From assembly GCA_016290885.1 (NCBI GenBank), contig JAEEVN010000001.1, forward strand, positions 124,001-188,000: a DNA stretch of 64,000 bases, in the 5' to 3' direction. A program made the position numbers and the translations under genes. Every line of letters begins with the position of its first letter. Within the stretch, counting starts at the first letter, position 1. Origin of the DNA: Caryophanales bacterium. GTDB lineage: Bacteria > Bacillota_I > Bacilli_A > RF39 > UBA660. This document shows positions 37,318-45,327 of this stretch, one piece after another. Under the pieces are notes generated by a model. That model ran no database searches. It saw nothing but the letters and a program-made list of their open reading frames with translations, and had not been told where the DNA came from.

Positions 37318-37935
37318 TTAAAAATTCCCCTGTTTTTCAATAATTTTTTGTACTGGTTTATAACTTTTTCTATATTCTTCATTAATACCATACTTTTCAA
37401 TAGCTTCTAAATGTGCTTTAGTTGGATATCCTTTATGATTTTTATAACCATACTGTGGATATTTTTTATCAAGTTCATCAAGAATTCTATCTCTTGTAAC
37501 TTTTGCTATTATTGAGGCTGCTGCAATAGATATACTTTTTGCATCACCTTTTATTATTTTAATCACTGGAATAGATAAGTCAATATCCATTGCATCAGTA
37601 AGTAATACATCTATCTTTATTTTTTTATTAGCTTCTATATAAGCATTTTTCATTCCTAGTCTAGAAGCTTCAAGTATATTTATTTCATCTATTACTTTAG
37701 GACTAATTATAGATACACCTACAGAAAGAGCATCCTTCATGATTATATCATAAAGTTTTTCTCTTTTCTTTTCAGTTAATTTTTTAGAATCATTTATTTC
37801 ATCATTTTCATAATCCTTAGGAAAAACTACACATGCACATACTACTGGTCCTACTAAAGGTCCTCTACCTGCTTCATCAGTTCCACCTATATAATTATAT
37901 CCTTCATTATAGTAATAATTCTCATACTCTTTCAT
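37318..37935 (-). CDS. rnhB: Ribonuclease HII
   Basis: A 205-residue RNase HII, which cuts RNA in RNA-DNA hybrids and excises misincorporated ribonucleotides. The active-site motif GGTDEAGRGPLVGPV is near residue 18, followed by DSKKLTEKKRE, and the later acidic residue is in VLLTDAMDID. SIAAASIIAKVTRDR near 140 is also typical. The ATG at 37935 is chosen; an upstream TTG codon is the alternative. It overlaps rbgA by 14 bases. The rbgA-rnhB-topA order is conserved in Bacilli. Confidence 0.94.
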   Translation of the reverse strand: MKEYENYYYNEGYNYIGGTDEAGRGPLVGPVVCACVVFPKDYENDEINDSKKLTEKKREKLYDIIMKDALSVGVSIISPKVIDEINILEASRLGMKNAYIEANKKIKIDVLLTDAMDIDLSIPVIKIIKGDAKSISIAAASIIAKVTRDRILDELDKKYPQYGYKNHKGYPTKAHLEAIEKYGINEEYRKSYKPVQKIIEKQGNF

Positions 37936-38785
37936 CAAATGTTACCTTACCTAAGTATCCATCTCTTAAATCTTTAATAATTATATTAGATACTTTATTA
38001 TAATCAACTTCATTACCTCTAACTAGGCATCCTCTTTTTCTTCCTATATATTCATAAGCATCTGTATAATCTTCTTCATCCAAAGAAAAAGAACCATATC
38101 TATTAAATAGTAAATCTTGATAATTGTCAAACATATATTTCAAAATATAACATGCAACTTCATCAATAGGAAGTATTTCATCTTTAATAGATGAAAAACA
38201 TGCAAGTGTATAAGCTTGTTTTTGATCATCTATCTTAGGCCATAATATACCAGGAGTATCCATTAAATCTAATTTATCATTAATTCTAATCCAAGATATA
38301 TCTTTAGTAACACCTGGTTTATTACCTACATTAACAGCTTTTCTACCAGTTATTTTATTAATTAAAGTACTCTTACCTACATTAGGTACTCCCATGATTA
38401 ATGCTCTATATTTACGTATTTCCATACCTTTTTCTAATCTTTTAGCATTTAAATCATTTAGTACTTCATCAGTTAAAGTAAATAACTTATTGACATTCTT
38501 ATCATTAACTAAATCTGTTAAAAATACTTTATATCCTAAAGATTCATAATAACTAATCCATTTATTAGTTTTATCTAAATCACATAAATCTCTTTTAGTC
38601 ATAATCATAATCTTAGGTTTATTCTTAATTAAATCATCAATATCTTTTATTCTAGAACTAGATGGCATACGTGCATCTACTACTTCATAAACTATATCTA
38701 TTAATTTAATCTTTTCTTCAATCTCTTTTCTAGCCTTATTCATATGGCCAGGAAAAAAGTTAATATTAGTTTTATTTTCATTCAT
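37922..38785 (-). CDS. rbgA: Ribosome biogenesis GTPase A (YlqF)
   Basis: A 287-residue circularly permuted GTPase needed for late assembly of the 50S subunit. It begins with NFFPGHMNKARKEI, a YlqF hallmark. The permuted motif order is visible: G4 TKRDL near residue 65, then G1 GVPNVGKSTLIN near 130, G2 around KPGVTKD and G3 DTPGILWP. The C-terminal helical domain follows. The ATG at 38785 has AAAGGAG at good spacing; a TTG three codons upstream is less likely. The gene ends in TGA inside rnhB. Confidence 0.95.
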   Translation of the reverse strand: MNENKTNINFFPGHMNKARKEIEEKIKLIDIVYEVVDARMPSSSRIKDIDDLIKNKPKIMIMTKRDLCDLDKTNKWISYYESLGYKVFLTDLVNDKNVNKLFTLTDEVLNDLNAKRLEKGMEIRKYRALIMGVPNVGKSTLINKITGRKAVNVGNKPGVTKDISWIRINDKLDLMDTPGILWPKIDDQKQAYTLACFSSIKDEILPIDEVACYILKYMFDNYQDLLFNRYGSFSLDEEDYTDAYEYIGRKRGCLVRGNEVDYNKVSNIIIKDLRDGYLGKVTFDERV

Positions 38786-38804
38786 TCGGATCAACTCCTT
38801 TACA

Positions 38805-39260
38805 TTATAGTTTTATTTTACCATTATTTATCTTATCAATTATTGCTTTAGCTCTAGATTCCATATTAGGTAATGAATCTAAACTAAAGAATTTCAATTG
38901 TTTACTTTCATTATCAGATGCTTTAATTTCTCCGGTATAATTTAAAACTTTAAATAGCACTATTACTGTGCACATTTTATCGCCATTAGGATATTCAAAA
39001 TAATATTCATCACCGGATAATACTGTAACTAATTCAAGCTTATCAGCACTTATTCCTGCTTCTTCTTTTAATTTTCTTACAGCAGTTTCCTCAATTGTTT
39101 CGTGCAATTCCATTGAGCCACCTGGAATACCCCATGTATTTGTATCACTTCTTAAATTCAATAATATTTCATTTCTATCATTAAACACTAATGTTGTTGC
39201 ACCTAACCCGATTAAAGGTTCATGTCCAACATACCTTCTTAAATTCATTATATAACCCAT
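38805..39260 (-). CDS. NUDIX hydrolase
   Basis: A 151-residue NUDIX protein that should cleave a nucleoside diphosphate linked to another group. The Nudix box is GGSMELHETIEETAVRKLKE plus EAGI, with one departure: the first Glu of the usual REUXEE is Lys (RKLKEEAG), while the two metal-binding Glu remain. The N-terminal LRRYVGHEPLIGLGATTLVF is typical of the group near YjhB-type members. The start has AGAGGTA upstream. It sits between a HAD phosphatase and rbgA. The substrate cannot be assigned. Confidence 0.87.
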   Translation of the reverse strand: MGYIMNLRRYVGHEPLIGLGATTLVFNDRNEILLNLRSDTNTWGIPGGSMELHETIEETAVRKLKEEAGISADKLELVTVLSGDEYYFEYPNGDKMCTVIVLFKVLNYTGEIKASDNESKQLKFFSLDSLPNMESRAKAIIDKINNGKIKL

Positions 39261-39282
39261 TTTATACCTCTTTTTCTAAAGA

Positions 39283-40053
39283 TTATTCTCCTGTTAATTT
39301 CGTTGTATGTGAATTAGGTGCAAGATTTAAAAAATCAATAAATTGTCTAAAATTATCAATTCTATAATCAGTTAATTCATTAATTTGATCACGATTTAAA
39401 TCTGCATATTTATCATATATATTCACAACTTCAATACCTGCTCTAGAAGCTGCTAAAACACCTGTATATGAATCTTCAAATATTAGACATTTATCAGGAG
39501 TAGCACTATAATGTTCCATTATTATATTATATACTTCTGGATCAGGTTTCTTATTTTTAACTTGTTCACTAGTAATTATTAAATCAAATGCATCTTTAAT
39601 ATTCATTTCATCAAGCATTCTTTTATTCTTTTTATAATATACTTCTAATTGAGATTGAGTAGTAACTGTTGCTAATACTAAAATATATCCCATTTCTTTT
39701 AATTTTTTAATTAATGAAGTTACATCTGGTTTAAAACCTACTTCATTTATTAAGATTTCATTACCTATATTTTTTCTTATTTCAGTTAATTCAATCTTAT
39801 CTTTAATACTTAAATCATATTTATTAATTAGGTATTCACTATATGCTATATAAGTATCACTACCTGCATTACTATGCATAAATTTATCTCTATCTACTTG
39901 TATATATTCTAAATCCAATGTTTTACCAGAATAATTATGTATTAATTTTTGATCAGTTAAATTCCATATACCTACAGAATCTATTAAAGTACCATCTAAA
40001 TCAAATATAATTACTCTTTTATTTTTTAATTTTAATTCACTTAGGTTTTTCAT
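39283..40053 (-). CDS. HAD-family phosphatase (beta-phosphoglucomutase-like)
   Basis: A 256-residue HAD hydrolase. Motif I is IIFDLDGTLIDSVG near residue 15, motif II the LATVTTQ strand near 125 (Thr in place of the usual Ser), and motifs III/IV are KKPDPEVYN and IFEDSYTGVLAA. A helical cap domain lies between motifs I and II, as in the beta-phosphoglucomutase/phosphatase subgroup. It starts two bases after the deaminase gene stop. The substrate is probably a small phosphorylated sugar or nucleotide; this is not determinable from sequence. Confidence 0.87.
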   Translation of the reverse strand: MKNLSELKLKNKRVIIFDLDGTLIDSVGIWNLTDQKLIHNYSGKTLDLEYIQVDRDKFMHSNAGSDTYIAYSEYLINKYDLSIKDKIELTEIRKNIGNEILINEVGFKPDVTSLIKKLKEMGYILVLATVTTQSQLEVYYKKNKRMLDEMNIKDAFDLIITSEQVKNKKPDPEVYNIIMEHYSATPDKCLIFEDSYTGVLAASRAGIEVVNIYDKYADLNRDQINELTDYRIDNFRQFIDFLNLAPNSHTTKLTGE

Positions 40054-40055
40054 TA

Positions 40056-40493
40056 TTATCCCCTGCTTTTTAATATTTCAACAGCTTTATCTCTATGAAG
40101 TTCTTTAACTATTTCTATTTCATTATTAGCGTATTTTGCTAATACATCTATATCAGTAATCATTTCTGGGCAATAATTATCATTACTATCTTGTAAAGTG
40201 GCAGCATAAACTATTTTAGAAAATTCTTCATAAAGAATAGCCCCCATACACATCATACATGGTTCACAAGAAACATACATAGTTGCTCCTTTTAAATCAC
40301 CATATAAATTTTTATTTTTAGATGCACTCTCTATAGCTTCTAATTCAGGATGTGAATACATACTCTTTTCCATTAAAGTATTATCATCGCTTCTGCCAAT
40401 TATTTCTCCATCTTTAACAACAATTGCTCCAAATGGATATTTAGCATTTTTACTAATCTCAATTGCTATATCTATATATTGTTCATCTGTCAT
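40056..40493 (-). CDS. CMP/dCMP-type nucleoside deaminase
   Basis: A 145-residue zinc-dependent deaminase of the cytidine deaminase fold. The zinc and proton-shuttle motif is SHPELEAIE near residue 48, with HPE in place of the usual HAE, and the second zinc motif is SCEPCMMCMGA near 78. Size and sequence are close to guanine deaminase and tRNA adenosine deaminase (TadA) relatives, but it lacks the TadA neighbourhood, so a free nucleobase or nucleotide substrate is more likely. The ATG at 40493 follows AAAGGAGG; the nine in-frame codons upstream contain that ribosome binding site and were left out. Confidence 0.85.
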   Translation of the reverse strand: MTDEQYIDIAIEISKNAKYPFGAIVVKDGEIIGRSDDNTLMEKSMYSHPELEAIESASKNKNLYGDLKGATMYVSCEPCMMCMGAILYEEFSKIVYAATLQDSNDNYCPEMITDIDVLAKYANNEIEIVKELHRDKAVEILKSRG

Positions 40494-40506
40494 ATGATTA
40501 CCTCCT

Positions 40507-41106
40507 TTATAAATTTTCACTAATTAATTTATATTGTCTTCCTTTAGTTATATAATTAAATATTTCTTCCCAACTACTTGTTTTAAACATTTTATCATTA
40601 TTATAATCTCTTGTTCTATCTGTTTCAAACATTATTACTTTAGTATTTGTTTTTTCTAAAGCGTCTTCACAATTACGAATTGCATCATCAATAAAATATT
40701 CTGCATCATCAAGATACTTATATTTATCATTTGTTCCAGTAATTATTCCATCATGAGGAATATGATGTTTTTCTAAATAACTAGGAACTATTAAATCTGT
40801 ATGATCATCTTCTCTTATTCCTCTATTAGTTATAAATACTATTTCATATCCTAATTCTTTAAGTTTATTTATATAAGTAACTGCATCTTCTTTAATTGGT
40901 ATATTTAAGGCTTCTTTATTGAAATAATTTTCTACGAAATAAAGTAATTCTTCTTGTGACCAATTGCTACTTCTAGGCATTACTTTACCAAAATCAATAT
41001 CATTATTTTTATGTAATACTTCTCTATCATATTCTATTGCCATTTTTCCATAGAATTCTGTAGTATTACAAATAGTATTATCTATATCAATTGCTATTTT
41101 ACTCAT
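40507..41106 (-). CDS. 5'(3')-deoxyribonucleotidase-like HAD phosphatase
   Basis: A 199-residue HAD protein of the NT5C type, which dephosphorylates (deoxy)ribonucleoside monophosphates. Motif I is IAIDIDNTICNTTEF at the N-terminus, motif II FITNRG near residue 93, the motif III Lys in DKYKYLDD, and motif IV FIDDAIRNCED near 137. It lies 11 bases downstream of the SDR gene and 13 bases upstream of the deaminase gene, giving a neighbourhood suited to nucleotide clean-up. Substrate not proven. Confidence 0.82.
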   Translation of the reverse strand: MSKIAIDIDNTICNTTEFYGKMAIEYDREVLHKNNDIDFGKVMPRSSNWSQEELLYFVENYFNKEALNIPIKEDAVTYINKLKELGYEIVFITNRGIREDDHTDLIVPSYLEKHHIPHDGIITGTNDKYKYLDDAEYFIDDAIRNCEDALEKTNTKVIMFETDRTRDYNNDKMFKTSSWEEIFNYITKGRQYKLISENL

Positions 41107-41117
41107 ACAATTCTCCT

Positions 41118-41849
41118 TTAATTATTTAATCTGCCACCATTTAACCAAATATTTTCACCAGTTATAAAACTTGCATCATCTGATAGCAAAAATAAACATA
41201 GTTTAGCAGTATCTTCTGGTGTTGCAAATCTACATAATGGCGTATCTTTTAATTTTTGATCTATTTCTTCTTGTTTCCAACCTTTTAATGATAAAGGTGT
41301 AGGAGTAAATGCTGGGCAAATACTATTTGCTCTTATTTTCCTTTCTGCATATTCTAAAGCAGTTGCTTTAGTAAAATTAATAATACCTGCTGCTGCAGCA
41401 CAATATGCTGGAGATTCAGTACATGGCACTACTCCTAAATGTGATGAAATATTTACAATAGCACCACCATCACTCATAATAGGATATGCATATTTAGTAC
41501 ACATTACTTTTCCTATAAGATTTGTATCTATAACTTTTCTAAAATTATCTATATTAAAATCTTTAATAAAATCATCTATAAACATACCTGCATTATTTAC
41601 TAAATAATCAATATGTCCATATTTATCTTTTATTATATTAAACATATCAATAACTTCTTTTTCATTGGATATATCACATTTAATAATAAATAAATTATCA
41701 TTATTAAATTCTTCTTTAGTCTCATTTGCAGCATCATCATTATCATGATAACAAGTAATAACTATACATTCTTTATCTAATAGTTCTTTAACTATTTCTT
41801 TACCTATTCCACTAGTACCACCTGTTACTAAAGCTATTTTATTTTTCAT
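41118..41849 (-). CDS. Short-chain dehydrogenase fold protein lacking the catalytic lysine
   Basis: A 243-residue SDR of the FabG-like classical type. The cofactor motif TGGTSGIGKEI is at residues 9-19, and NNAGM is near 86. The catalytic Ser is in VNISSHLG near 135, and Tyr149 is followed by Cys-Ala-Ala-Ala, so the YxxxK lysine is replaced by Ala153 (codon GCA, 41391-41393). A closing TGENIWLNGG is normal. Without the lysine, ordinary SDR oxidoreduction should be weak or absent; it may be a binding protein or use another base. The surrounding sequence is in frame and undamaged, so a frameshift does not explain it. Confidence 0.88.
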   Translation of the reverse strand: MKNKIALVTGGTSGIGKEIVKELLDKECIVITCYHDNDDAANETKEEFNNDNLFIIKCDISNEKEVIDMFNIIKDKYGHIDYLVNNAGMFIDDFIKDFNIDNFRKVIDTNLIGKVMCTKYAYPIMSDGGAIVNISSHLGVVPCTESPAYCAAAAGIINFTKATALEYAERKIRANSICPAFTPTPLSLKGWKQEEIDQKLKDTPLCRFATPEDTAKLCLFLLSDDASFITGENIWLNGGRLNN

Positions 41850-41858
41850 AAGTCCTCC

Positions 41859-42350
41859 TTAGAATATTTCATTTATATTTTCATATTTAAATATATCATC
41901 ATTATTTCTACCTTTTATACCATAGAAATCTAAATTAAACTTTTTAGCTAATTCATAGTCACTATAACTATCTCCTATATAAAATGAATTTGCTAAATCT
42001 ATATCAAATTCTTCTAATGCGTTATCTATCATACCTGTTTTTGGTTTCTTACAATTACAGTTATCGATACTTCTATGTGGGCAATGATATACTTTTAATA
42101 TATTTATATTATTTTCTTTTAATATATTAATCAATTTATTTGTATATTCTTCGTATTGTTTTTCTGTAATAATACCTTTTGAAATTAATCCTTGATTTGT
42201 TAGTATGATAAATTCATATCCTTGATCTTTAATCTTTTTTAATCCTTCGATAGTACCTTCTAATAAGATTGGTTCAGTAATACTATTCCATTCTTCATCA
42301 GGATATTCTTTACTAATTGTTCCATCTCTATCTAAAAATGCAATCTTCAT
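41859..42350 (-). CDS. HAD-IIIA phosphatase (GmhB/HisB-N type)
   Basis: A 163-residue phosphatase of the histidinol-phosphate / D,D-heptose 1,7-bisphosphate group. Motif I is KIAFLDRDGTISKEYP, motif II LTNQGLI near residue 52, a zinc site CPHRSIDNCNCKKPK near 92 typical of the GmhB/HisB-N family, and motif IV YIGDSYSDYELAKK near 130. The ATG at 42350 follows AGGTGA; a GTG three codons upstream is the alternative. It is one base from the upstream gene stop. No heptose or histidine genes are nearby, so the substrate is open. Confidence 0.85.
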   Translation of the reverse strand: MKIAFLDRDGTISKEYPDEEWNSITEPILLEGTIEGLKKIKDQGYEFIILTNQGLISKGIITEKQYEEYTNKLINILKENNINILKVYHCPHRSIDNCNCKKPKTGMIDNALEEFDIDLANSFYIGDSYSDYELAKKFNLDFYGIKGRNNDDIFKYENINEIF

Positions 42351-42351
42351 A

Positions 42352-42996
42352 TTATTCACCTAATCTAGTTAAAGATGAATTTTCTTGTATAGGTATAAGT
42401 CTTGTTTTAATAGTATTAATAAATGCACATTTATGTATTATTTCAAATTGTTCATTTTCTATAGTTAAACTAAGACGAACTAATAAATTAGGCATAAAAT
42501 AATACTTATCATTAGCAAAGTTACCATATTCACTATCATCTTCAGTATAGAAACCTTTTAACATGTTATATAAAAGACTCCATCTATCACAAGATCCTAC
42601 ATCGATTTCTTCTTTGCCTTCATTACCATTGAATATTGGTTCTTCTTTTAAATCTATATCTTCTCTTTGAATATTATATTTATTAAATAAATCAGATAAT
42701 AATCCATCTTCAAAATATTGATTTAGTGCAATATTAATACATTTATCAATATCTGTATTTTTATTGATAACATATAATCTTACTGGTTTATTGTCTTTAT
42801 AAAATATAATTGCATTATGTTTATTATTAACAATAATGTCTTTTGAACTAACTTCTATAGTACAATTACAATTCTTTACTACTTTATATTTATCAAAAGC
42901 AATATTACCATTACTAAATCCATCGACAAAGGCACCGTTAAATCCTTCATATTGGTTTTCTTTTGGTTCTATCCATAAGTCTATTGTTTTAATCAT
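42352..42996 (-). CDS. Conserved-looking cytoplasmic protein, unknown function
   Basis: A 214-residue soluble protein with no membrane segment or signal. It has an alpha/beta composition, a CNCTIEVSSKDIIVNNKHN region near residue 43 and a helical middle (FEDGLLSDLFNKYNIQRED). I do not recognise the family. It lies 36 bases downstream of the SGNH-like gene and one base upstream of the HAD-IIIA phosphatase, so it belongs to the same transcription run. An operon role in nucleotide or lipid ester metabolism would be guesswork. Confidence 0.65.
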   Translation of the reverse strand: MIKTIDLWIEPKENQYEGFNGAFVDGFSNGNIAFDKYKVVKNCNCTIEVSSKDIIVNNKHNAIIFYKDNKPVRLYVINKNTDIDKCINIALNQYFEDGLLSDLFNKYNIQREDIDLKEEPIFNGNEGKEEIDVGSCDRWSLLYNMLKGFYTEDDSEYGNFANDKYYFMPNLLVRLSLTIENEQFEIIHKCAFINTIKTRLIPIQENSSLTRLGE

Positions 42997-43032
42997 GAAT
43001 ACCTCTCTTACATTTTTATTTTTAATATTTAT

Positions 43033-44151
43033 CTACTTGTGTCTTTTCATTGAACTTACTTCACTTTTTAGATTTGCTTCTGGGGATAATCTAAAGAAGT
43101 CATATGGATATCTTGCTCCTATATATTTAGCAGCCATATCTATAAAGTAATTATAATCTCCAGTTTTACTTTCATATTTTTTAGCAATTCTATCTATGAT
43201 ATCTTTCATATCATTTTTTGTATAATGTGTTCCATTAACGTCATTATCATCACTTATTTGGAATACTAATCTATCTAAATCTATTAATAAATCTTTAAGA
43301 AGATAATTATCTATTATTTTCTTTTCTACTTCTGATAAGAAATGATAATATTCTGCTTGGTTATAGTGTGGATCCGGAAGAATAGCACCGTTTTGCGTTT
43401 TATAGAATGCTTGTCTTGGGAAAGATGGTACATATGTAACATTTGCATATAATGCGGCTACTCTCTTCATTTTAGGATTCATAAATATATCTGATAAAAG
43501 AGTATTTGCTATTCTAGGTGCTCCACATAAATATACTTGTGTATTAGTATCTTCTTTTCTATTACTATTTTGAATTAATTCTAGAATAGAACTAATACCA
43601 AAAACATCTCTATCTACAGAGAAGAATAAATTAGGTATAGTTAATGATCCATGTCTAGTTACTATATCTAGAAATGAACCTGTTCCAAGATTTAATATAA
43701 CTATATTTGCTTTTTTCTTATCTTTATCAAATATAACATCTTGTACTTTTCTATCTGAACCTCCAGTAAAGTATTCTTGTATTTGATCTTCATTAAGTAG
43801 AGGTTTTCCAGAGAACATAGCTCTTCTATAGTCTACTCTATTCCATCTATCTGTATCTTTTTCAGTTAGATTTTGTCTAATCCAATCTGCTACTGAAAGA
43901 GCATTATTATTTTCCCATCTAGAAAGATGAAATGTTTCTACATTTACACCATTCTTTTTACCATAATCTATTAAGCCTAAGTTTCTATTAAGTAGTAATT
44001 TGCCTGGTTCTGAAACAGAGAATCCATTTGAAATTGAGTGACCAATTGATGCTAATGATAAAGTTTCTTTTGGGTAATCTCTCATATACTTTATTAGTTC
44101 TTCATTAGTTTGGTCAAGAATATCTTTTTCTTTTTCTCTATCATAACGCAT
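43033..44151 (-). CDS. Possible SGNH/GDSL-like hydrolase
   Basis: A 372-residue protein without a signal peptide. Near residue 35, LSLASIGHSISNGF resembles block I of SGNH esterases, with His where GDSL enzymes have Asp but the candidate nucleophile Ser kept. IVILNLGTGSFLDIV near 155 could be block III, and LPDPHYNQAEYYHF near 260 resembles block V with its catalytic Asp/His. The order and spacing fit an SGNH fold with large insertions; substrate unknown. The ATG at 44151 follows AAAGGAG; 17 more codons upstream are AT-rich and lack a ribosome binding site. It is the first gene of the run that ends with topA. Confidence 0.55.
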   Translation of the reverse strand: MRYDREKEKDILDQTNEELIKYMRDYPKETLSLASIGHSISNGFSVSEPGKLLLNRNLGLIDYGKKNGVNVETFHLSRWENNNALSVADWIRQNLTEKDTDRWNRVDYRRAMFSGKPLLNEDQIQEYFTGGSDRKVQDVIFDKDKKKANIVILNLGTGSFLDIVTRHGSLTIPNLFFSVDRDVFGISSILELIQNSNRKEDTNTQVYLCGAPRIANTLLSDIFMNPKMKRVAALYANVTYVPSFPRQAFYKTQNGAILPDPHYNQAEYYHFLSEVEKKIIDNYLLKDLLIDLDRLVFQISDDNDVNGTHYTKNDMKDIIDRIAKKYESKTGDYNYFIDMAAKYIGARYPYDFFRLSPEANLKSEVSSMKRHK

Positions 44152-44278
44152 ATTTCTCACTCCTTTCCAATATATTATTATACTTTTTATATGCAAAATC
44201 AATCATTTATATAATTATATATAATATATTATATCATATGTTTATTTATTACTTGTTAAATTATCTTTATTTTACAAT

Positions 44279-44307
44279 AAAAAAATAAGAAATATTATTT
44301 CTTATTT
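44279..44307 (-). terminator. Terminator of lepB
   Basis: Stem AAATAAGAAAT / ATTTCTTATTT (44283-44293, 44297-44307) with a three-base loop, then T-run on the minus strand. AT-rich but long. Confidence 0.7.
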
Positions 44308-44844
44308 AATTATTTTTATCTTATTTAATGGCCATATAACAATAGATGCTTTACCAGTAATTTGCTCTTTTTTAATAGTACCTACTTCAGAATATCTACT
44401 ATCTAAAGATACTTCTCTATTGTCTCCCATTACTAGATATGAATCTCCTGGTATTTTTTTAAGACCAATTTTACTCATATCAAAGTCATCTGATTTTGAT
44501 GAAGTAAATGAACTATCTAGTTCTTTTCCATCAGCATATACTTTATTATCTTTTATTTCTATTACTTCATTAGGAAGACCAATAACTCTTTTAATAATTT
44601 GCTTTGTTTCCTTTGATGAAGGATCAGTTATTTTGATTACTACTACATCATATCTTTCAATGTCTTTTTTTCTATATTCAAATTTATTTAATATAACTAT
44701 TTCTCCATTTGTTAATGTAGTATCCATACTTGGGCCATCTACTCTAACTGGGTCAAATATAAATATTCTAATTGTTACTACAACTAAAATAATTAATGCA
44801 TAACTTATAATGTCTTTTAAAATACTTTTACTTCTTTCGCTCAT
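44302..44844 (-). CDS. lepB: Signal peptidase I
   Basis: A 180-residue type I signal peptidase that removes signal peptides from exported proteins. One N-terminal membrane segment (about residues 13-33) is followed by the catalytic Ser in VRVDGPSMDTTL near 43, the catalytic Lys in QIIKRVIGLPNE near 90, and the GDNREVSLDSR box near 145. Short length and a single membrane segment are the Gram-positive type. The ATG at 44844 follows TAGGAG; a longer frame would run into rplS and its terminator, so it was rejected. It follows rplS across an attenuator-like hairpin. Confidence 0.95.
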   Translation of the reverse strand: MSERSKSILKDIISYALIILVVVTIRIFIFDPVRVDGPSMDTTLTNGEIVILNKFEYRKKDIERYDVVVIKITDPSSKETKQIIKRVIGLPNEVIEIKDNKVYADGKELDSSFTSSKSDDFDMSKIGLKKIPGDSYLVMGDNREVSLDSRYSEVGTIKKEQITGKASIVIWPLNKIKIIK

Positions 44845-44857
44845 ATATTCTCCTAAC

Positions 44858-44884
44858 AAAAATAAGGCTTTAATTGCCTTATTT
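44858..44884 (-). terminator. Terminator or attenuator between rplS and lepB
   Basis: Stem AAATAAGGC / GCCTTATTT (44860-44868, 44876-44884), seven-base loop, followed by a short T-run on the minus strand and then the lepB ribosome binding site. It overlaps the rplS stop codon. It may give partial read-through and so lower lepB relative to rplS. Confidence 0.75.
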
Positions 44885-45223
44885 CTTGTTTCTTTCTTTA
44901 ATTCTGTAATTAGCAATTTTATCTCTTAAGAATCTTAATTTAGCTCTTCTAACTTTTCCTTTTCTAACTACAGTGATCTTATCAATCTTTGGTGAGTTTA
45001 CAGGAAATATTCTTTCAACACCAATTCCTGAAGATTTTTTTCTAACTGTAAAAGTTTCAGAAACTCCTGATCCTTTTCTTTCAGTACAAACTCCTTCAAA
45101 TGCTTGGATTCTTTCCTTATTTCCTTCGATAATTCTAACATCTACTCTTAAAGTATCTCCTACTCTAAATTCAGGAATGTTAGGATTAATTTGTTTCTTA
45201 GTAATTTTCTTAATAATATCCAT
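44879..45223 (-). CDS. rplS: 50S ribosomal protein L19
   Basis: A 114-residue ribosomal protein L19 at the 30S-50S interface. Typical stretches are [49 protein letters not shown] and the basic [13 protein letters not shown] end. It has its own promoter (45296-45324) and a leader hairpin (45253-45281), and is separated from lepB by a terminator-like hairpin. Its split from rimM-trmD by trpS and a glycosyltransferase gene differs from the usual rimM-trmD-rplS order. Confidence 0.97.
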   Translation of the reverse strand: MDIIKKITKKQINPNIPEFRVGDTLRVDVRIIEGNKERIQAFEGVCTERKGSGVSETFTVRKKSSGIGVERIFPVNSPKIDKITVVRKGKVRRAKLRFLRDKIANYRIKERNKK

Positions 45224-45252
45224 ATCGTTTTTCCTTTCTATATATATTAACC

Positions 45253-45281
45253 AGCAATCATTACATAATAAGCGGATTGCT
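45253..45281 (-). ncRNA. Hairpin in the rplS leader (possible L19 leader)
   Basis: Stem AGCAATC / GATTGCT with a 15-base loop in the 5' leader of rplS, without a T-run. Leaders of rplS in some Bacillota carry an autoregulatory L19 leader RNA; whether this hairpin belongs to it cannot be decided by eye. Confidence 0.4.
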
Positions 45282-45295
45282 TTTTGACAAATACA

Positions 45296-45324
45296 ATACT
45301 AACATATTTTTATTTAAAAATCAA
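45296..45324 (-). promoter_or_regulatory. Promoter of rplS
   Basis: -35 TTGATT (45319-45324), 17 bases, -10 TAGTAT (45296-45301), just beyond the stop codon of the glycosyltransferase gene. Confidence 0.65.
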
Positions 45325-45327
45325 CAT

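Noticed and set aside
44845..44916. Longer lepB start reaching into rplS
   Set aside because: The extra codons overlap the rplS end and its terminator-like hairpin and add a non-LepB N-terminus; the inner ATG has a ribosome binding site.
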